Assembly: GCF_017916255.1 (NCBI RefSeq)
Contig: NZ_CP072827.1
Span: forward strand, 3,348,001-3,412,000
Length of the DNA: 64,000 nucleotides
Source of the DNA: Streptomyces mobaraensis NBRC 13819 = DSM 40847
GTDB taxonomy: Bacteria > Actinomycetota > Actinomycetes > Streptomycetales > Streptomycetaceae
Reading direction: 5' to 3'
This document shows positions 32,166-42,153 of the stretch, piece after piece (position 1 is the first letter of the stretch; each line of letters begins with the position of its first letter). The notes below the pieces were generated by a model. That model made no database searches, had not been told where the DNA came from, and saw nothing but the letters and a program-made list of their open reading frames with translations. A program made the translations under genes and the position numbers.

Positions 32166-33371
32166 TCAGAGCGCGGCCACCGCCCGTGCCAGCCGCGGCG
32201 ACGCGTACGCCGTCCCGCAGACGAAACGCATCACCGGGCCGTAGCTCGCCGCCGCGGGCAGACCGGTGAAGAAGAGGCCGGGGACGGATGAGTGGTAGCC
32301 CGCGCCGAGGCGGGGGCCGCCGGCGCTCGCCGCCAGCCGGGCGCGGACACTGTCGCCGAGGAAGTCCAGGGCGCCGAGGTCCACCCGGTAGCCCGTGGCG
32401 GCGATCACATGGTCCGCGACGAGTTCGCTCTCCGGCCCGGCGGCGGACTCCGCGAGCGTCAGCACCGGCCGGCCCTCGGCAAGCCGGGCCCGGACGACCC
32501 GCTTGCCCTCGGTCACCCGCACCCGGCCCACGAAGCGCTCCCGCAGCCACCAGGCGCCGAGCGGCCCCAGCACCCGGCGGACCAGGTACGCGCGGGTCCG
32601 CGGGGGCAGCCGGCGGAAGCCGTCCGCGTGGTACGAGAACGCGTACAGCGACCAGGCCCGCCCGAACGGGGTGTCCGGCCGCAGCGGCGGCTGCCCGTCC
32701 GGTGGCGCCCCGAACCGGACCGCCCCGCGCCGCCGGGCCACGACGCGTACCGAGGCGGCGCCCGCCTCCACGAGCAGCACGGCGGTCTCCAGCGCCGACT
32801 GCCCCGCCCCGATCACGGCCACGTGACGGCCCGCGAAGCCGGACAGGTCGCGGTGGTGCGAGCTGTGCGAGAACGGGACGCCCTCGGCCGGCCCGCCGGG
32901 CGCCGCCGCGGCCAGCTCGGCGGGCATCCGGGCCAGCCCGCTCAGCCCGGTGGCCACCACGACCGCGCGGGCGGCGAACTGCTCGCCGGAGTCCAGCTTG
33001 AGCTCGAACCCGGGGCCGCCCTGGCGCCGCTCCACGGACGTCACCCGCACCTGTTCCAGCCCCGGCACCAGCCGCCGCTGGAACCACTGCCCGTATGCTG
33101 CGAAGGTCTCGACGGGGATGACGTCCCAGTCCGACTCGTAGCGCCGCTCCCCCACCTCCAGGCAGTAGTCGAGCAGGGTGTGACCGGGCTGCGGGGCGTC
33201 GATGTCCGAGGCCGAGGGGGTGGATTTCAGCAGCATCCCGGCGGGCATCGCCTCCCGCCAGCTCACCATCGGCGAGCCGAAGACCCGCGTCGGAACCCCG
33301 CGCGCCGCCAGGTGGGCCGCGGTCGAGAGGCCGTACGGGCCGGCCCCGATGACTGCTACCGGAAGTGTCAC
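32166..33371 (-). CDS. Flavin-dependent monooxygenase-like NAD(P)-binding oxidoreductase
   Basis: A 401-residue soluble flavoprotein. An FAD motif GAGPYGLSTAAHL opens the protein, and a second dinucleotide motif VAVIGAGQSALETAVLL sits near residue 175. Just before it comes SHSSHHRDLSGFAGRHV, resembling the FxGxxxHxxxY fingerprint of class B monooxygenases. ATGYRVD near 325 is the usual C-terminal fingerprint. It probably oxidises a nitrogen, sulfur or carbonyl compound with NADPH and oxygen. I chose GTG 33371, where similarity begins and GGGAGGGG lies just upstream. The ATP-grasp gene precedes it on the same strand by 277 nt. Confidence 0.83.
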   Translation of the reverse strand: MTLPVAVIGAGPYGLSTAAHLAARGVPTRVFGSPMVSWREAMPAGMLLKSTPSASDIDAPQPGHTLLDYCLEVGERRYESDWDVIPVETFAAYGQWFQRRLVPGLEQVRVTSVERRQGGPGFELKLDSGEQFAARAVVVATGLSGLARMPAELAAAAPGGPAEGVPFSHSSHHRDLSGFAGRHVAVIGAGQSALETAVLLVEAGAASVRVVARRRGAVRFGAPPDGQPPLRPDTPFGRAWSLYAFSYHADGFRRLPPRTRAYLVRRVLGPLGAWWLRERFVGRVRVTEGKRVVRARLAEGRPVLTLAESAAGPESELVADHVIAATGYRVDLGALDFLGDSVRARLAASAGGPRLGAGYHSSVPGLFFTGLPAAASYGPVMRFVCGTAYASPRLARAVAAL

Positions 33372-33648
33372 GTGTCCCCTCCCAGGGCGTCTCCCGGCCC
33401 ACGCGGCGCTCGCGGGACCGGCCTGCTGCGTCACTTCCGCGCACGCGGTGCGTACGCGGGCGTTGCGGGGCGGGCGTGACCGAGGGGAGTGCGGGAGCCT
33501 CGCGAGGCGGGTGCGGCCCTTACGCGCACCGAGTACGTGCACCGAGCCGAGCGCCCCCTCACACGGCCGGCCGAAGGCACCGGTCCCGCCGCCGTCGCCC
33601 GTCGTCCCGGCCGCCCCCGACCGCCGTCACCCGTCGTCCCGGCCGCCG

Positions 33649-34950
33649 TCACTCCGTCCGCTCGGCCACCGCCGCCGGGGCGGCGGGCACCGCCCGGGCG
33701 GCGGCCGCGTGGGCCCGGCGCCGGGAGCGCCACAGCTGCCACAGATGTCGCGTCCCCGGCCGGACGAGCCGGGCGAGCATGGTCAGGAACGGCTTCATGT
33801 CGTCGCGCGCCGCCCAGGCCAGCTCCGTCCCGTTGGCGCGGGCCGGGGCGTGCGGGGTGGTGTAGCCGCTGCGCCGGTAGGCGGCGAGGGCGGGCAGGTC
33901 GATGTTCTCGACGACGAACCGCCGGCCCGTGAGCTGTTCGCCCTCGGGGACCGGCCGTCCGGTGAGGTCGAGGTGCTGGGCGCGGACGACGTCTATGCCC
34001 GCCTCGTTCTCGAAGAGGCGGAACTGGGCGCCCATCCGGGGGTTGAAGTCCAGCAGCTTGTACCGGCCGTCACGGCGGTCGAAACGCCAGTCGAGGTCGA
34101 CGATGCCGCAGAAACCGATCTGTTTGATGAACTGCGCGGTCATGGAGGCCAGTTCGGGGTTGTCGACGACGTAGGCGTTGGCGGTCATGCCCGCGTGCGG
34201 CGGCCACGAGCGCACCTTGACACCGGTGAACAGGGCGCGCGGCACGCTGTCGGCGTCGAAATAGGCGTGGACGATCCAGTCCTCGGCCTCCTCGCGCGGC
34301 AGGTACTCCTGGAGGATCACCCCCGGTTGGGGCCCCCAGTCGCGGGCCAGCTCCAGCAGCCGGCGGGCGTCGGCGATCCGCGTCGTCCCGGCCACGGCCG
34401 GCCTGCGGCGGCGCTCGAACGCCTCGCGGTTCTTGGCCACCAGCGGGAAGACGGCGGTGGCGGCGTACTTCTCGATCTCCTCGTAGGTGGCGGGGAACAG
34501 TGTCGTCGGGGCCGGGACCCCGTGTTCCACGCACAGCTCGTACAGCCCCTGCTTGCTCGCCAGCCGCCGGGGCAACTCCCGTTCCACCGGCGGGAAGAGG
34601 AACGGACCGGCCAGCGCCTCCGCGTGCTCGGCGATGAGGACGGCCGCTTCCTCGTCGGTGGGCAGCAGCACGGTGGGACGGCCGATCCGCTCGGCTATCC
34701 GGAGCAGGCCCCCCACCAGCTCCGCGGCCCCCTCGGTGCCGGTCGTCGGCCAGACGAATCCGGCGCTCAGATAACGCGAGACGGCCGCCGGGGTCCACCG
34801 GTCCTCGGTGATGGCGTACATCGGTACGCCGAGTCTGCCGAGGCTGCGGATCGCACCGACGCCGCCGTGGTGCAGGGGATAGTCACCGAACTTCACGATC
34901 AACCCGGGCACTGACCCGTCCGCCGATACGGACGCGCTCCTGCTCGCCAC
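33649..34950 (-). CDS. ATP-grasp domain carboxylate-amine/thiol ligase
   Basis: A 433-residue cytoplasmic enzyme. An N-terminal preATP-grasp-like domain (about 15-110, with LIVKFGDYPLHHGGVGAIRSL) is followed by an ATP-grasp domain. Visible nucleotide/metal residues include VAKNREAF near 170, GVILQEYLPREEAEDW and the C-terminal metal-binding KLLDFNPRMGAQF near 310. The tail (about 400-433) is Arg/Ala-rich. It probably joins a carboxylate to an amine with ATP; substrates unknown. Similar proteins are often annotated as carboxylate-amine ligases. It is divergent from fumarylacetoacetase and may share an operon with the downstream flavoprotein. Confidence 0.82.
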   Translation of the reverse strand: MASRSASVSADGSVPGLIVKFGDYPLHHGGVGAIRSLGRLGVPMYAITEDRWTPAAVSRYLSAGFVWPTTGTEGAAELVGGLLRIAERIGRPTVLLPTDEEAAVLIAEHAEALAGPFLFPPVERELPRRLASKQGLYELCVEHGVPAPTTLFPATYEEIEKYAATAVFPLVAKNREAFERRRRPAVAGTTRIADARRLLELARDWGPQPGVILQEYLPREEAEDWIVHAYFDADSVPRALFTGVKVRSWPPHAGMTANAYVVDNPELASMTAQFIKQIGFCGIVDLDWRFDRRDGRYKLLDFNPRMGAQFRLFENEAGIDVVRAQHLDLTGRPVPEGEQLTGRRFVVENIDLPALAAYRRSGYTTPHAPARANGTELAWAARDDMKPFLTMLARLVRPGTRHLWQLWRSRRRAHAAAARAVPAAPAAVAERTE

Positions 34951-35011
34951 CAGCTCCCCCCTCGGCCACCCCGCCCTCAGCGGCCCCCCACTCTGTGTGA
35001 CCCGACTTAGG

Positions 35012-35041
35012 ACGCTACTTCGGAATCATCGGCTCCAGCAA
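35012..35041 (-). promoter_or_regulatory. Candidate promoter of the ATP-grasp gene
   Basis: On the minus strand TTGCTG (35041-35036) and TAGCGT (35017-35012) are separated by 18 nt, about 60 nt upstream of the ATP-grasp start. Confidence 0.4.
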
Positions 35042-35120
35042 GGAGTTACCGGACATTGCCCTACCTTTTCCCCGCATTGGAACACCGTTTCCCAGAGCGG
35101 GAACGCCGCTCGAACAGCTC

Positions 35121-35148
35121 TTGCCCGTCGGCCGTCAACCCGTAATGT
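35121..35148 (+). promoter_or_regulatory. Candidate promoter of the fumarylacetoacetase gene
   Basis: TTGCCC (35121-35126) and TAATGT (35143-35148) with a 16-nt spacer lie about 60 nt before the ATG. Confidence 0.45.
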
Positions 35149-35205
35149 GAGGCTCCCGTGCATCCGACGTGCACTCCGAGTGGAGAAGGCGAGGCCGCGA
35201 GACCC

Positions 35206-36399
35206 ATGCCCCAGCACAGCCCCCACGAACTGCCCGAAGGCGACCCCTTCGGCGCGGACGCACTCCCCTATGGCGTCTTCACCACCCCGGGCGCTCCCGA
35301 CCACCCGCGCATCGGCGTGCGCTACGGCGCGTACGTCCTCGACGCCGCGACCGCCGCCGCCGAGCGCGGGTCGGCGTACGCCGATCTGCTGGACCAGCCG
35401 GTGCTCAACCCGCTGATGGCCGCCGGACGCCCGGTCTGGCAGGCGGTACGCGCGGAGATCCGCGGCATGCTCGACGACGGCACCCTGCCCGGCGGGCACG
35501 CCCACCCGCTGGACGAGGTGACCCTGCACCTGCCGTTCGAGGTCGCGGACTACGTCGACTTCTACGCGAGCGAGCACCACGCGACCAACGCGGGCCGCAT
35601 CTTCCGCCCCAACGGCCAGGCGCTGCCGCCGAACTGGAAGCACCTGCCCATCGGTTACCACGGCCGCGCGGGCACGGTCGTCGTCTCCGGCACGGACGTG
35701 GTGCGCCCCCAGGGGCAGCGCAAGGCACCCGACGAGGAGCTGCCCTCGTTCGGTCCGTCCCGGCGGCTCGACATCGAGGCCGAGGTCGGCTTCGTCGTCG
35801 GCACCCCGGCGCCCGCCCGGACGCCCGTACCGCTGGACGCCTTCCGCGACCACGTCTTCGGCGTCTGCCTCGTCAACGACTGGTCCGCGCGCGACATCCA
35901 GTCCTGGGAGTACGTGCCGCTCGGCCCCTTCCTCGGCAAGTCCTTCGCCACGTCGGTCTCCGCCTGGATCACTCCTCTGGAAGCGTTCGACGCTGCCCGC
36001 GTCGCACCGCCGGCCCGTGACTTTCCGCTCCTCCCGTACCTCGACGACTCCTCGGCGCCCGAGCCCGGCGGCATCGACATCCGCCTGGAGGTCCGCATCA
36101 ACGGCGAGGTCGTCTCGCGGCCGCCCTTCTCCGCCATGTACTGGACGGCGGCGCAGCAGCTCGCCCACATGACCGTGAACGGGGCGTCGCTGCGGACCGG
36201 TGACTTCTACGCGTCCGGGACGGTGAGCGGGCCGGAGTCGGATCAGCTCGGGTGCCTCCTCGAAATCACGGCGGGGAAGGGGCCGTTCCTGGCGGACGGG
36301 GACGAGGTCGTGATCACGGCTTGGGCGCCCGGGCGCGACGGGGCGCGCATCGGACTGGGGGAGGTCACGGGGCGCGTACTTCCGGCCGGGGGCCGGTAA
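35206..36399 (+). CDS. fahA: Fumarylacetoacetase
   Basis: A 397-residue enzyme that hydrolyses 4-fumarylacetoacetate to fumarate and acetoacetate in the last step of tyrosine breakdown. The N-terminal SH3-like part (1-120) carries the family opening DPFGADALPYGVF. The catalytic part shows metal-binding and active-site residues in DYVDFYASEHHATNAGRIF (His dyad), EAEVGFVVG and VCLVNDWSARDIQSWEYVPLG. I chose ATG 35206, where similarity begins; no strong Shine-Dalgarno is seen. Its TAA stop leads straight into the large palindromic element shared with convergent nuoN. No other tyrosine catabolism gene is in the window. Confidence 0.93.
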   Translation: MPQHSPHELPEGDPFGADALPYGVFTTPGAPDHPRIGVRYGAYVLDAATAAAERGSAYADLLDQPVLNPLMAAGRPVWQAVRAEIRGMLDDGTLPGGHAHPLDEVTLHLPFEVADYVDFYASEHHATNAGRIFRPNGQALPPNWKHLPIGYHGRAGTVVVSGTDVVRPQGQRKAPDEELPSFGPSRRLDIEAEVGFVVGTPAPARTPVPLDAFRDHVFGVCLVNDWSARDIQSWEYVPLGPFLGKSFATSVSAWITPLEAFDAARVAPPARDFPLLPYLDDSSAPEPGGIDIRLEVRINGEVVSRPPFSAMYWTAAQQLAHMTVNGASLRTGDFYASGTVSGPESDQLGCLLEITAGKGPFLADGDEVVITAWAPGRDGARIGLGEVTGRVLPAGGR

Positions 36400-36601
36400 G
36401 GGTCCCCGATCCCGCCCCTTCACCGTTTCTTGCGGGGGCTGCGCCCCCGCACCCCCGAAGCGCCCTTCGGGCGCTGTCCTCAATCGCCGGACGGGCTGAT
36501 TTCAGCCCGTCCGGCGATTGAGGACGAGCGGCGAAGCCGCGATCAGCGGGGTCTGGGGCGGCAGCCCCAGGAAACGGTGAAGGGGCGGGACCGGGGCACC
36601 C
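36397..36601. repeat. Large palindromic intergenic element, copy 2
   Basis: It fills the whole gap between the convergent stops of fumarylacetoacetase and nuoN. A perfect 23-bp stem (36477-36499 with 36502-36524, loop of 2) forms the core. Outer arms CCCGCCCCTTCACCGTTTC (36411-36429) and GAAACGGTGAAGGGGCGGG (36571-36589) also pair perfectly, as do internal GGGGGCTGCGCCCCC-type segments. The outer arms and the sequence at the stop codon (TAAGGG-TCCCC) match the element at 21788. It is probably a bidirectional terminator and a dispersed Streptomyces repeat. Confidence 0.9.
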
Positions 36602-38272
36602 TCACCGCACGAACACCCCCGCATCCCCGGCCAGTTCCAGGAAGTACTGCGGCGCCACCCCGAGCGCCAAGGTCACCACGACCCCCACCCCGATCGCCAC
36701 CGACGTCAACGCGCTCGGCACGGCGACCGTCGGCCCGTCCGCCCGCGGCTCGTTGAAGAACATCAGCACGATCACCCGGATGTAGAAGAACGCGGCGATC
36801 GCCGACGACACCACACCCACGATCACCAGCGGAGCGCCCCCGCTCTCGGCCGCCGCCTTGAAGACCGCGAACTTCCCGGCGAAGCCGCTGGTGAGCGGGA
36901 TGCCGGCGAAGGCGAGCAGGAAGACCGCGAAGACGGCCGCGACGAGCGGCGAACGCCGCCCGAGCCCGGCCCACTTCGACAGCTGCGTCGCCTCGCCGCC
37001 GGCGTCCCGCACCAGGGTCACGACGGCGAACGCGCCCAGCGTGACGAAGGAGTAGGCGGCCAGGTAGAAGAGGACGGACGAGACGCCGTCGGGGCTGATG
37101 GCGATGACGCCGGCGAGGATGAAGCCGGCGTGGGCGATGGAGGAGTAGGCGAGGAGCCGCTTCACGTCCGTCTGGGTGACGGCGACGATCGCGCCGACCA
37201 GCATCGTCAGGATGGCGACGCCCCACATGACCGGCCGCCAGTCCCAGCGCAGGCCGGGCAGGACGACGTACAGCAGCCGCAGCAGGGCGCCGAAGGCGGC
37301 GACCTTGGTGGCCGCGGCCATGAAGCCGGTGACGGGCGTGGGGGCGCCCTGGTAGACGTCGGGCGTCCACATGTGGAAGGGCGCGGCGCCGACCTTGAAG
37401 AGCAGGCCCATGAGGACCATCGCGCCGCCGATCAGCAGCAGCGCGTCGTTGCCGGTGGAGGAGGCGAGGGCCGGGGAGACGGTGCGGACGGTGCCGTTGA
37501 CGACGTCGGCGATGCCGGAGTAGGTGACGGTGCCGGCGTAGCCGTAGAGCAGGGCGACGCCGAACAGCAGGATCGCCGAGGAGAAGGCGCCGAGGAGGAA
37601 GTACTTGACCGCCGCCTCCTGGGAGAGCAGCCGCTTGCGGCGGGCCAGCGCGCACAGGACGTACAGCGGGAGGGAGAAGACCTCCAGCGCGACGAAGAGC
37701 GTCAGCAGGTCGTCGGCGGTGGGGAACACCAGCATGCCGGCCACCGCGAACAGCAGCAGCGGGAAGACCTCGCTGGTGGTCCAGCCGGCCTGCACCGCTT
37801 CCTGTTCGGCGTCGCCGCCGGGGACGGCGGCGCCCTGGGCGGCGAAGGAGTCGACGGGGCGGCCGTGCGCGGCGGGGTCGAGCCGGCGTTCGGCGAAGCC
37901 GAGGGCGGCGACCAGGGCGACGAGGAGGATCGTGCCCTGGAGGAAGAGGGCCGGGCCGTCGACGGCGACCGCGCCCATCGCCGCCACGTGTGCCTTGCCG
38001 GTGGCGTAGCCCTTGGCGGCGAGGGCGACGACGGCGGCGAACGCGGCGGCGAGCCCGACGACGGTGGTCGCCACCTGGGCGAGGTGGCGGGACCGGCGCG
38101 GCAGGAACGCCTCCACGAGGACGGCCACCACGGCGGCGCCGAGGACGATCAGCACCGGTGAGAGCTGGGCGTACTCGATGTGCGGGGCGGGGATCTTCCT
38201 GGGGGCGTCGGCGAGGACCGCCGACGCGGACGAATCCGTCCACAGGCTGTGGACGGCGGCTGCTCGGCTCAC
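36602..38272 (-). CDS. nuoN: NADH-quinone oxidoreductase subunit N
   Basis: A 556-residue antiporter-like membrane subunit and last gene of the complete nuoA-N operon. About 14 helices, with the core GLLFKVGAAPFHMWTPDVYQGA carrying the channel Lys and His near residue 270. The N-terminus includes about 25 hydrophilic residues before the first helix. The GTG at 38272 forms a GTGA overlap with the nuoM stop. It translocates protons in the membrane arm of complex I. It ends next to the large palindromic element. Confidence 0.95.
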   Translation of the reverse strand: MSRAAAVHSLWTDSSASAVLADAPRKIPAPHIEYAQLSPVLIVLGAAVVAVLVEAFLPRRSRHLAQVATTVVGLAAAFAAVVALAAKGYATGKAHVAAMGAVAVDGPALFLQGTILLVALVAALGFAERRLDPAAHGRPVDSFAAQGAAVPGGDAEQEAVQAGWTTSEVFPLLLFAVAGMLVFPTADDLLTLFVALEVFSLPLYVLCALARRKRLLSQEAAVKYFLLGAFSSAILLFGVALLYGYAGTVTYSGIADVVNGTVRTVSPALASSTGNDALLLIGGAMVLMGLLFKVGAAPFHMWTPDVYQGAPTPVTGFMAAATKVAAFGALLRLLYVVLPGLRWDWRPVMWGVAILTMLVGAIVAVTQTDVKRLLAYSSIAHAGFILAGVIAISPDGVSSVLFYLAAYSFVTLGAFAVVTLVRDAGGEATQLSKWAGLGRRSPLVAAVFAVFLLAFAGIPLTSGFAGKFAVFKAAAESGGAPLVIVGVVSSAIAAFFYIRVIVLMFFNEPRADGPTVAVPSALTSVAIGVGVVVTLALGVAPQYFLELAGDAGVFVR

Positions 38273-39882
38273 TTCGCGCCCTCCGCGGTGCTCACCCGGA
38301 CATCGGGCCGGGGGTCGGTCTTGTGGACCTGGGACATGGTGTGTTCGACGGCGGGATCGAGGATCCGCGTCACCGGCTTCGGGTAGACGCCCAGGAAGAG
38401 GAGCAGGGCGATGAGCGGCGTGACGACGACGAGTTCACGGACTCGCAGGTCGGGCATGCCCTTCACCGGCTCCTTGACCGGGCCCGTCATGGTGCGCTGG
38501 TACAGCACCAGGACGTAGAGGGCGGCGAGGACGATGCCGACGGTCGCGATGGCGCCCGCTACGGGGTAGCGGGTGAACGTGCCGACCAGGACCAGGAATT
38601 CGGAGACGAACGGCGCCAGCCCAGGCAGGGAGAGCGTGGCCAGGCCGCCGATCAGGAAGGTGCCCGCGAGGACCGGGGCGACCTTCTGCACCCCGCCGTA
38701 GTCGGCGATGAGCCGGGAGCCCCGGCGGCTGATCAGGAAGCCGGCGACGAGCATCAGCGCCGCCGTGGAGATCCCGTGGTTGACCATGTAGAGCGTGGCG
38801 CCGCCCTGGCCCTGGGTGGTCATCGCGAAGACGCCCAGGATGATGAAGCCGAAGTGGGAGAGCGAGGCGTAGGCGATCAGCCGCTTGATGTCGCGCTGGG
38901 CGACGGCGAGCAGGGCGCCGTAGAGGATGCTGACCAGCGCCAGCACGATGATCACCGGGGTGGCCCACTTGGACGCGCCGGGGAAGAGCTGGAGGCAGAA
39001 CCGCAGCATCGCGAAGGTGCCGACCTTGTCGACCACGGCGGTGATCAGGACGGCGACGGGCGCGGTGGCCTCGCCCATGGCGCCGGGCAGCCAGGTGTGC
39101 AGCGGCCAGAGCGGCGCCTTGACGGCGAAGGCGAAGAAGAAGCCCAGGAACAGGGCGCGTTCGGTGACGGTGGCGAACTGCAGCTTGCCGGCGGCCCGCG
39201 CCTGGACGATCTCCTGGAGCGAGAAGGTGCCGGTGCCCAGCTGGTCGGCGGTGACGGCGTACAGCCCGACCACCGCGGCCAGCATGACGAGCCCGCCGGC
39301 GAGGTTGTAGAGCAGGAACTTCACGGCCGCGCGGGAGCGGCGGGCCGCCGCCTCGCCCGCGTCGGCGGGGTCCCCGGTCCGGTCCCCGAAGCCGCCGATG
39401 AGGAAGTACATCGGGATGAGCATGGCTTCGAAGAAGACGTAGAAGAGGAAGACGTCGGTGGCCTCGAAGGAGATCACCACCATCGCCTCGACCATGAGGA
39501 TCAGGGCGAACAGGCCCTGGGTGGGCCGCCAGCGCCGGTCGGTCGCCGCGGTCTCCAGGGGCTCGGCGTCGTGCCAGCCGGCCAGCATGACGAACGGGAC
39601 GAGCAGTGCCGTCAGGGCGACGAGGACCACGCCGATGCCGTCGACACCCAGGTCGTAGCGGACCCCGAAGTCCTTGATCCAGGCGTGGGATTCGGTGAGC
39701 TGGAAGGTGGACCCGCCCGGGTCGAAGCGGGCCAGCTGGACGGCGGCCAGGGCGAGCGTGGCGAGCGAGAAGGCCAGGGCGAGCCATTTGGCCGCCTCGC
39801 GGCGCGCGGCCGGTACGGCGGCGGTGACGACCGCGCCCACGGCGGGGACCGCGGCCGTCGCGGTGAGCAGGGGAAATGACAT
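38269..39882 (-). CDS. nuoM: NADH-quinone oxidoreductase subunit M
   Basis: A 537-residue antiporter-like membrane subunit. FYVFFEAMLIPMYFLIGGFG near residue 145 holds the conserved Glu of the first channel half, and VKAPLWPLHTWLPGAMGEAT the Lys/His core. The frame runs far upstream through nuoL DNA, so I set the start at ATG 39882, 2 nt after the nuoL stop, where NuoM similarity (MSFPLLTATAA) begins. Proton-pumping subunit. Confidence 0.95.
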   Translation of the reverse strand: MSFPLLTATAAVPAVGAVVTAAVPAARREAAKWLALAFSLATLALAAVQLARFDPGGSTFQLTESHAWIKDFGVRYDLGVDGIGVVLVALTALLVPFVMLAGWHDAEPLETAATDRRWRPTQGLFALILMVEAMVVISFEATDVFLFYVFFEAMLIPMYFLIGGFGDRTGDPADAGEAAARRSRAAVKFLLYNLAGGLVMLAAVVGLYAVTADQLGTGTFSLQEIVQARAAGKLQFATVTERALFLGFFFAFAVKAPLWPLHTWLPGAMGEATAPVAVLITAVVDKVGTFAMLRFCLQLFPGASKWATPVIIVLALVSILYGALLAVAQRDIKRLIAYASLSHFGFIILGVFAMTTQGQGGATLYMVNHGISTAALMLVAGFLISRRGSRLIADYGGVQKVAPVLAGTFLIGGLATLSLPGLAPFVSEFLVLVGTFTRYPVAGAIATVGIVLAALYVLVLYQRTMTGPVKEPVKGMPDLRVRELVVVTPLIALLLFLGVYPKPVTRILDPAVEHTMSQVHKTDPRPDVRVSTAEGAK

Positions 39883-39884
39883 GA

Positions 39885-41840
39885 TCAAACCGCCCTCATC
39901 AGCAGGGTCGCGGCGATCAGCACCGCCGCGCCGCCGAACATCGAGACCGCGTACGACCGCGCGTAGCCGTTCTGCAGCCTGCGCATCCGGCCGGAGAGCC
40001 CGCCGACGGTGACGGCGGTGCCGTTGACGGCCCCGTCCACCACCGTGCGGTCGATCGCCTCCAGGCCGCGGGTGAGCTGCTCCCCGCCGCGGACGAGGAC
40101 GATGTGGTTGAAGTCGTCCTGGAGCAGGTCGCGGCGGGCCGCCCGGGTGAGCAGCGAGCCGCGCGGCGGGGTGACGGGGACGGGCTTGCGGCCGTACTGG
40201 AACCAGGCGAGCGCGACGCCGACGACGAGGACGGCCATGGTCGCCCCGGTGACGGTGAGCGCGCTGACCGGGGAGTCGCCCTCCTCGTGCCCGGTGACGG
40301 GCTCCAGCCACTTCAGGAAGGTGTCGTTGAGGGTGAACAGGCCGCCCGCGAAGACCGATCCGACGGCGAGCAGGATCATCGGGATCGTCATCGACTTCGG
40401 CGACTCGTGCGGGTGCGGGAGCTCCCCGGCGCCGTGCGTCCCGTCGCCCCGGGTCCCGGCGGCAGGCTCCGCGCTGGGCGCGTCCGGCGAGGGGGCCGGG
40501 GCCCACCGCTTCTCGCCGAAGAACGTCATGATCATCACGCGGGTCATGTAGTACGCGGTGATGGCCGCGCCGAGCAGGGCCGTGCCGCCGAGGATCCAGC
40601 CCTCGGTGCCGCCCTTGGCGAAGGCCGCCTCGATGATCTTGTCCTTGGAGAAGAAGCCGGAGAGGCCGGGGAACCCGATGATGGCGAGGTAGCCGAGCCC
40701 GAAGGTGACGAAGGTGACCGGCATGTACCGCCGGAGTCCGCCGTAACGGCGCATGTCCACCTCGTCGTTCATGCCGTGCATGACCGAACCGGCGCCGAGG
40801 AAGAGCCCGGCCTTGAAGAAGCCGTGGGTCACCAGGTGCATGATCGCGAAGACGTAGCCGATCGGGCCGAGCCCGGCGGCCAGCACCATGTAGCCGATCT
40901 GCGACATCGTCGAGCCGGCCAGCGCCTTCTTGATGTCGTCCTTCGCGCAACCGACGATCGCACCGAAGAGGAGGGTGACCGCCCCCACCGTGACCACGGC
41001 GAGCTGGGCGTCCGGTGCCCCCTCGAAGATGGCGCCGGAGCGGGTGATCAGGTAGACGCCGGCGGTCACCATGGTCGCCGCGTGGATCAGGGCGGAGACC
41101 GGGGTCGGGCCCTCCATGGCGTCCCCGAGCCAGCTCTGCAGCGGCACCTGGGCCGACTTGCCGCAGGCGGCGAGGAGCAGCATCAGCCCGATCGCCGTCA
41201 GCTTGCCCTCGCCCGCCCGGTCCGCGTCGCCGAGCACCGGGTCGAAGGCGAAGGTGCCGAACGTGGTGAACATCAGCATGATCGCGATGGACAGGCCGAC
41301 GTCGCCGACGCGGTTGACGAGGAACGCCTTCTTGGCGGCGGTCGCGGCGCTCGGCTTGTGCTGCCAGAACCCGATCAGCAGGTACGACGCCAGGCCGACG
41401 CCCTCCCACCCGACGTACAGCAGCAGGTAGTTGTTCGCCACGACGAGCAGCAGCATCGCGGCGAGGAAGAGGTTCAGGTAGCCGAAGAAGCGGCGGCGCC
41501 GCTCGTCGTGCTCCATGTACCCCACGGAGTAGAGGTGGATCAGCGTGCCCACGCCCGTGATCAGCAGGACGAAGGTCATGGACAGCTGGTCGAGGTGGAA
41601 GCCGACGTCGGCCCGGAAGCCGCCGACCGGCACCCACTGGAAGACGGTGACGTCCAGCGCGCGGTCGTCGGCGTCGCGGCCCAGCATGTCGGCGAAGAGC
41701 ACCGCGCCGAGCGCGAAGGAGGCGGCCGCGAGCAGGGTGCCCAGCCAGTGCCCGGCGCGGTCCAGGGTCCGTCCGCCGCAGAGCAGGATCCCCGCCCCCA
41801 GCAGGGGCGCGAGGACGAGCAGTCCGATGAGGTTCTCCAT
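39885..41840 (-). CDS. nuoL: NADH-quinone oxidoreductase subunit L
   Basis: A 651-residue distal membrane subunit. The N-terminal NuoL domain includes [22 protein letters not shown] sequence near 145 (here [18 protein letters not shown]), and the antiporter core has [21 protein letters not shown] hydrophilic segment (about 450-510) leads to the lateral helix and last anchor at the C-terminus. The start ATG at 41840 is 13 nt after the nuoK stop. It pumps protons and braces the other antiporter-like subunits. Confidence 0.95.
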   Translation of the reverse strand: MENLIGLLVLAPLLGAGILLCGGRTLDRAGHWLGTLLAAASFALGAVLFADMLGRDADDRALDVTVFQWVPVGGFRADVGFHLDQLSMTFVLLITGVGTLIHLYSVGYMEHDERRRRFFGYLNLFLAAMLLLVVANNYLLLYVGWEGVGLASYLLIGFWQHKPSAATAAKKAFLVNRVGDVGLSIAIMLMFTTFGTFAFDPVLGDADRAGEGKLTAIGLMLLLAACGKSAQVPLQSWLGDAMEGPTPVSALIHAATMVTAGVYLITRSGAIFEGAPDAQLAVVTVGAVTLLFGAIVGCAKDDIKKALAGSTMSQIGYMVLAAGLGPIGYVFAIMHLVTHGFFKAGLFLGAGSVMHGMNDEVDMRRYGGLRRYMPVTFVTFGLGYLAIIGFPGLSGFFSKDKIIEAAFAKGGTEGWILGGTALLGAAITAYYMTRVMIMTFFGEKRWAPAPSPDAPSAEPAAGTRGDGTHGAGELPHPHESPKSMTIPMILLAVGSVFAGGLFTLNDTFLKWLEPVTGHEEGDSPVSALTVTGATMAVLVVGVALAWFQYGRKPVPVTPPRGSLLTRAARRDLLQDDFNHIVLVRGGEQLTRGLEAIDRTVVDGAVNGTAVTVGGLSGRMRRLQNGYARSYAVSMFGGAAVLIAATLLMRAV

Positions 41841-41853
41841 TGGCGGCGTCCCC

Positions 41854-42153
41854 TTACAGCTTCAGCAGACTGGCGTCGTCGACCGAGGCCGAGTGGCGGG
41901 CGCGGTAGACCGAGACGATGATCGCGAGCCCGATGACGACCTCGGCCGCGGCGACGACCATCGTGAAGAAGGCGATGATCTGGCCGTCGAGGTTGCCGTG
42001 CATCCGGGAGAAGGTGACGAACGCCAGGTTGCAGGCGTTCAGCATCAGCTCGACGCACATGAAGACGACGATCGCGTTCCGCCGGACGAGCACCCCGACG
42101 CCCCCGATGGTGAACAGCAGGGCGGACAGGTAGAGATAGCTGACCGGGTTCAC
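41854..42153 (-). CDS. nuoK: NADH-quinone oxidoreductase subunit K
   Basis: A 99-residue protein of normal length with three membrane helices. The two key glutamates are in [14 protein letters not shown] and [11 protein letters not shown]. The GTG at 42153 overlaps the nuoJ stop as GTGA; upstream extension of the frame is inside nuoJ and was rejected. Part of the proton path between quinone site and antiporter subunits. Confidence 0.95.
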   Translation of the reverse strand: MNPVSYLYLSALLFTIGGVGVLVRRNAIVVFMCVELMLNACNLAFVTFSRMHGNLDGQIIAFFTMVVAAAEVVIGLAIIVSVYRARHSASVDDASLLKL

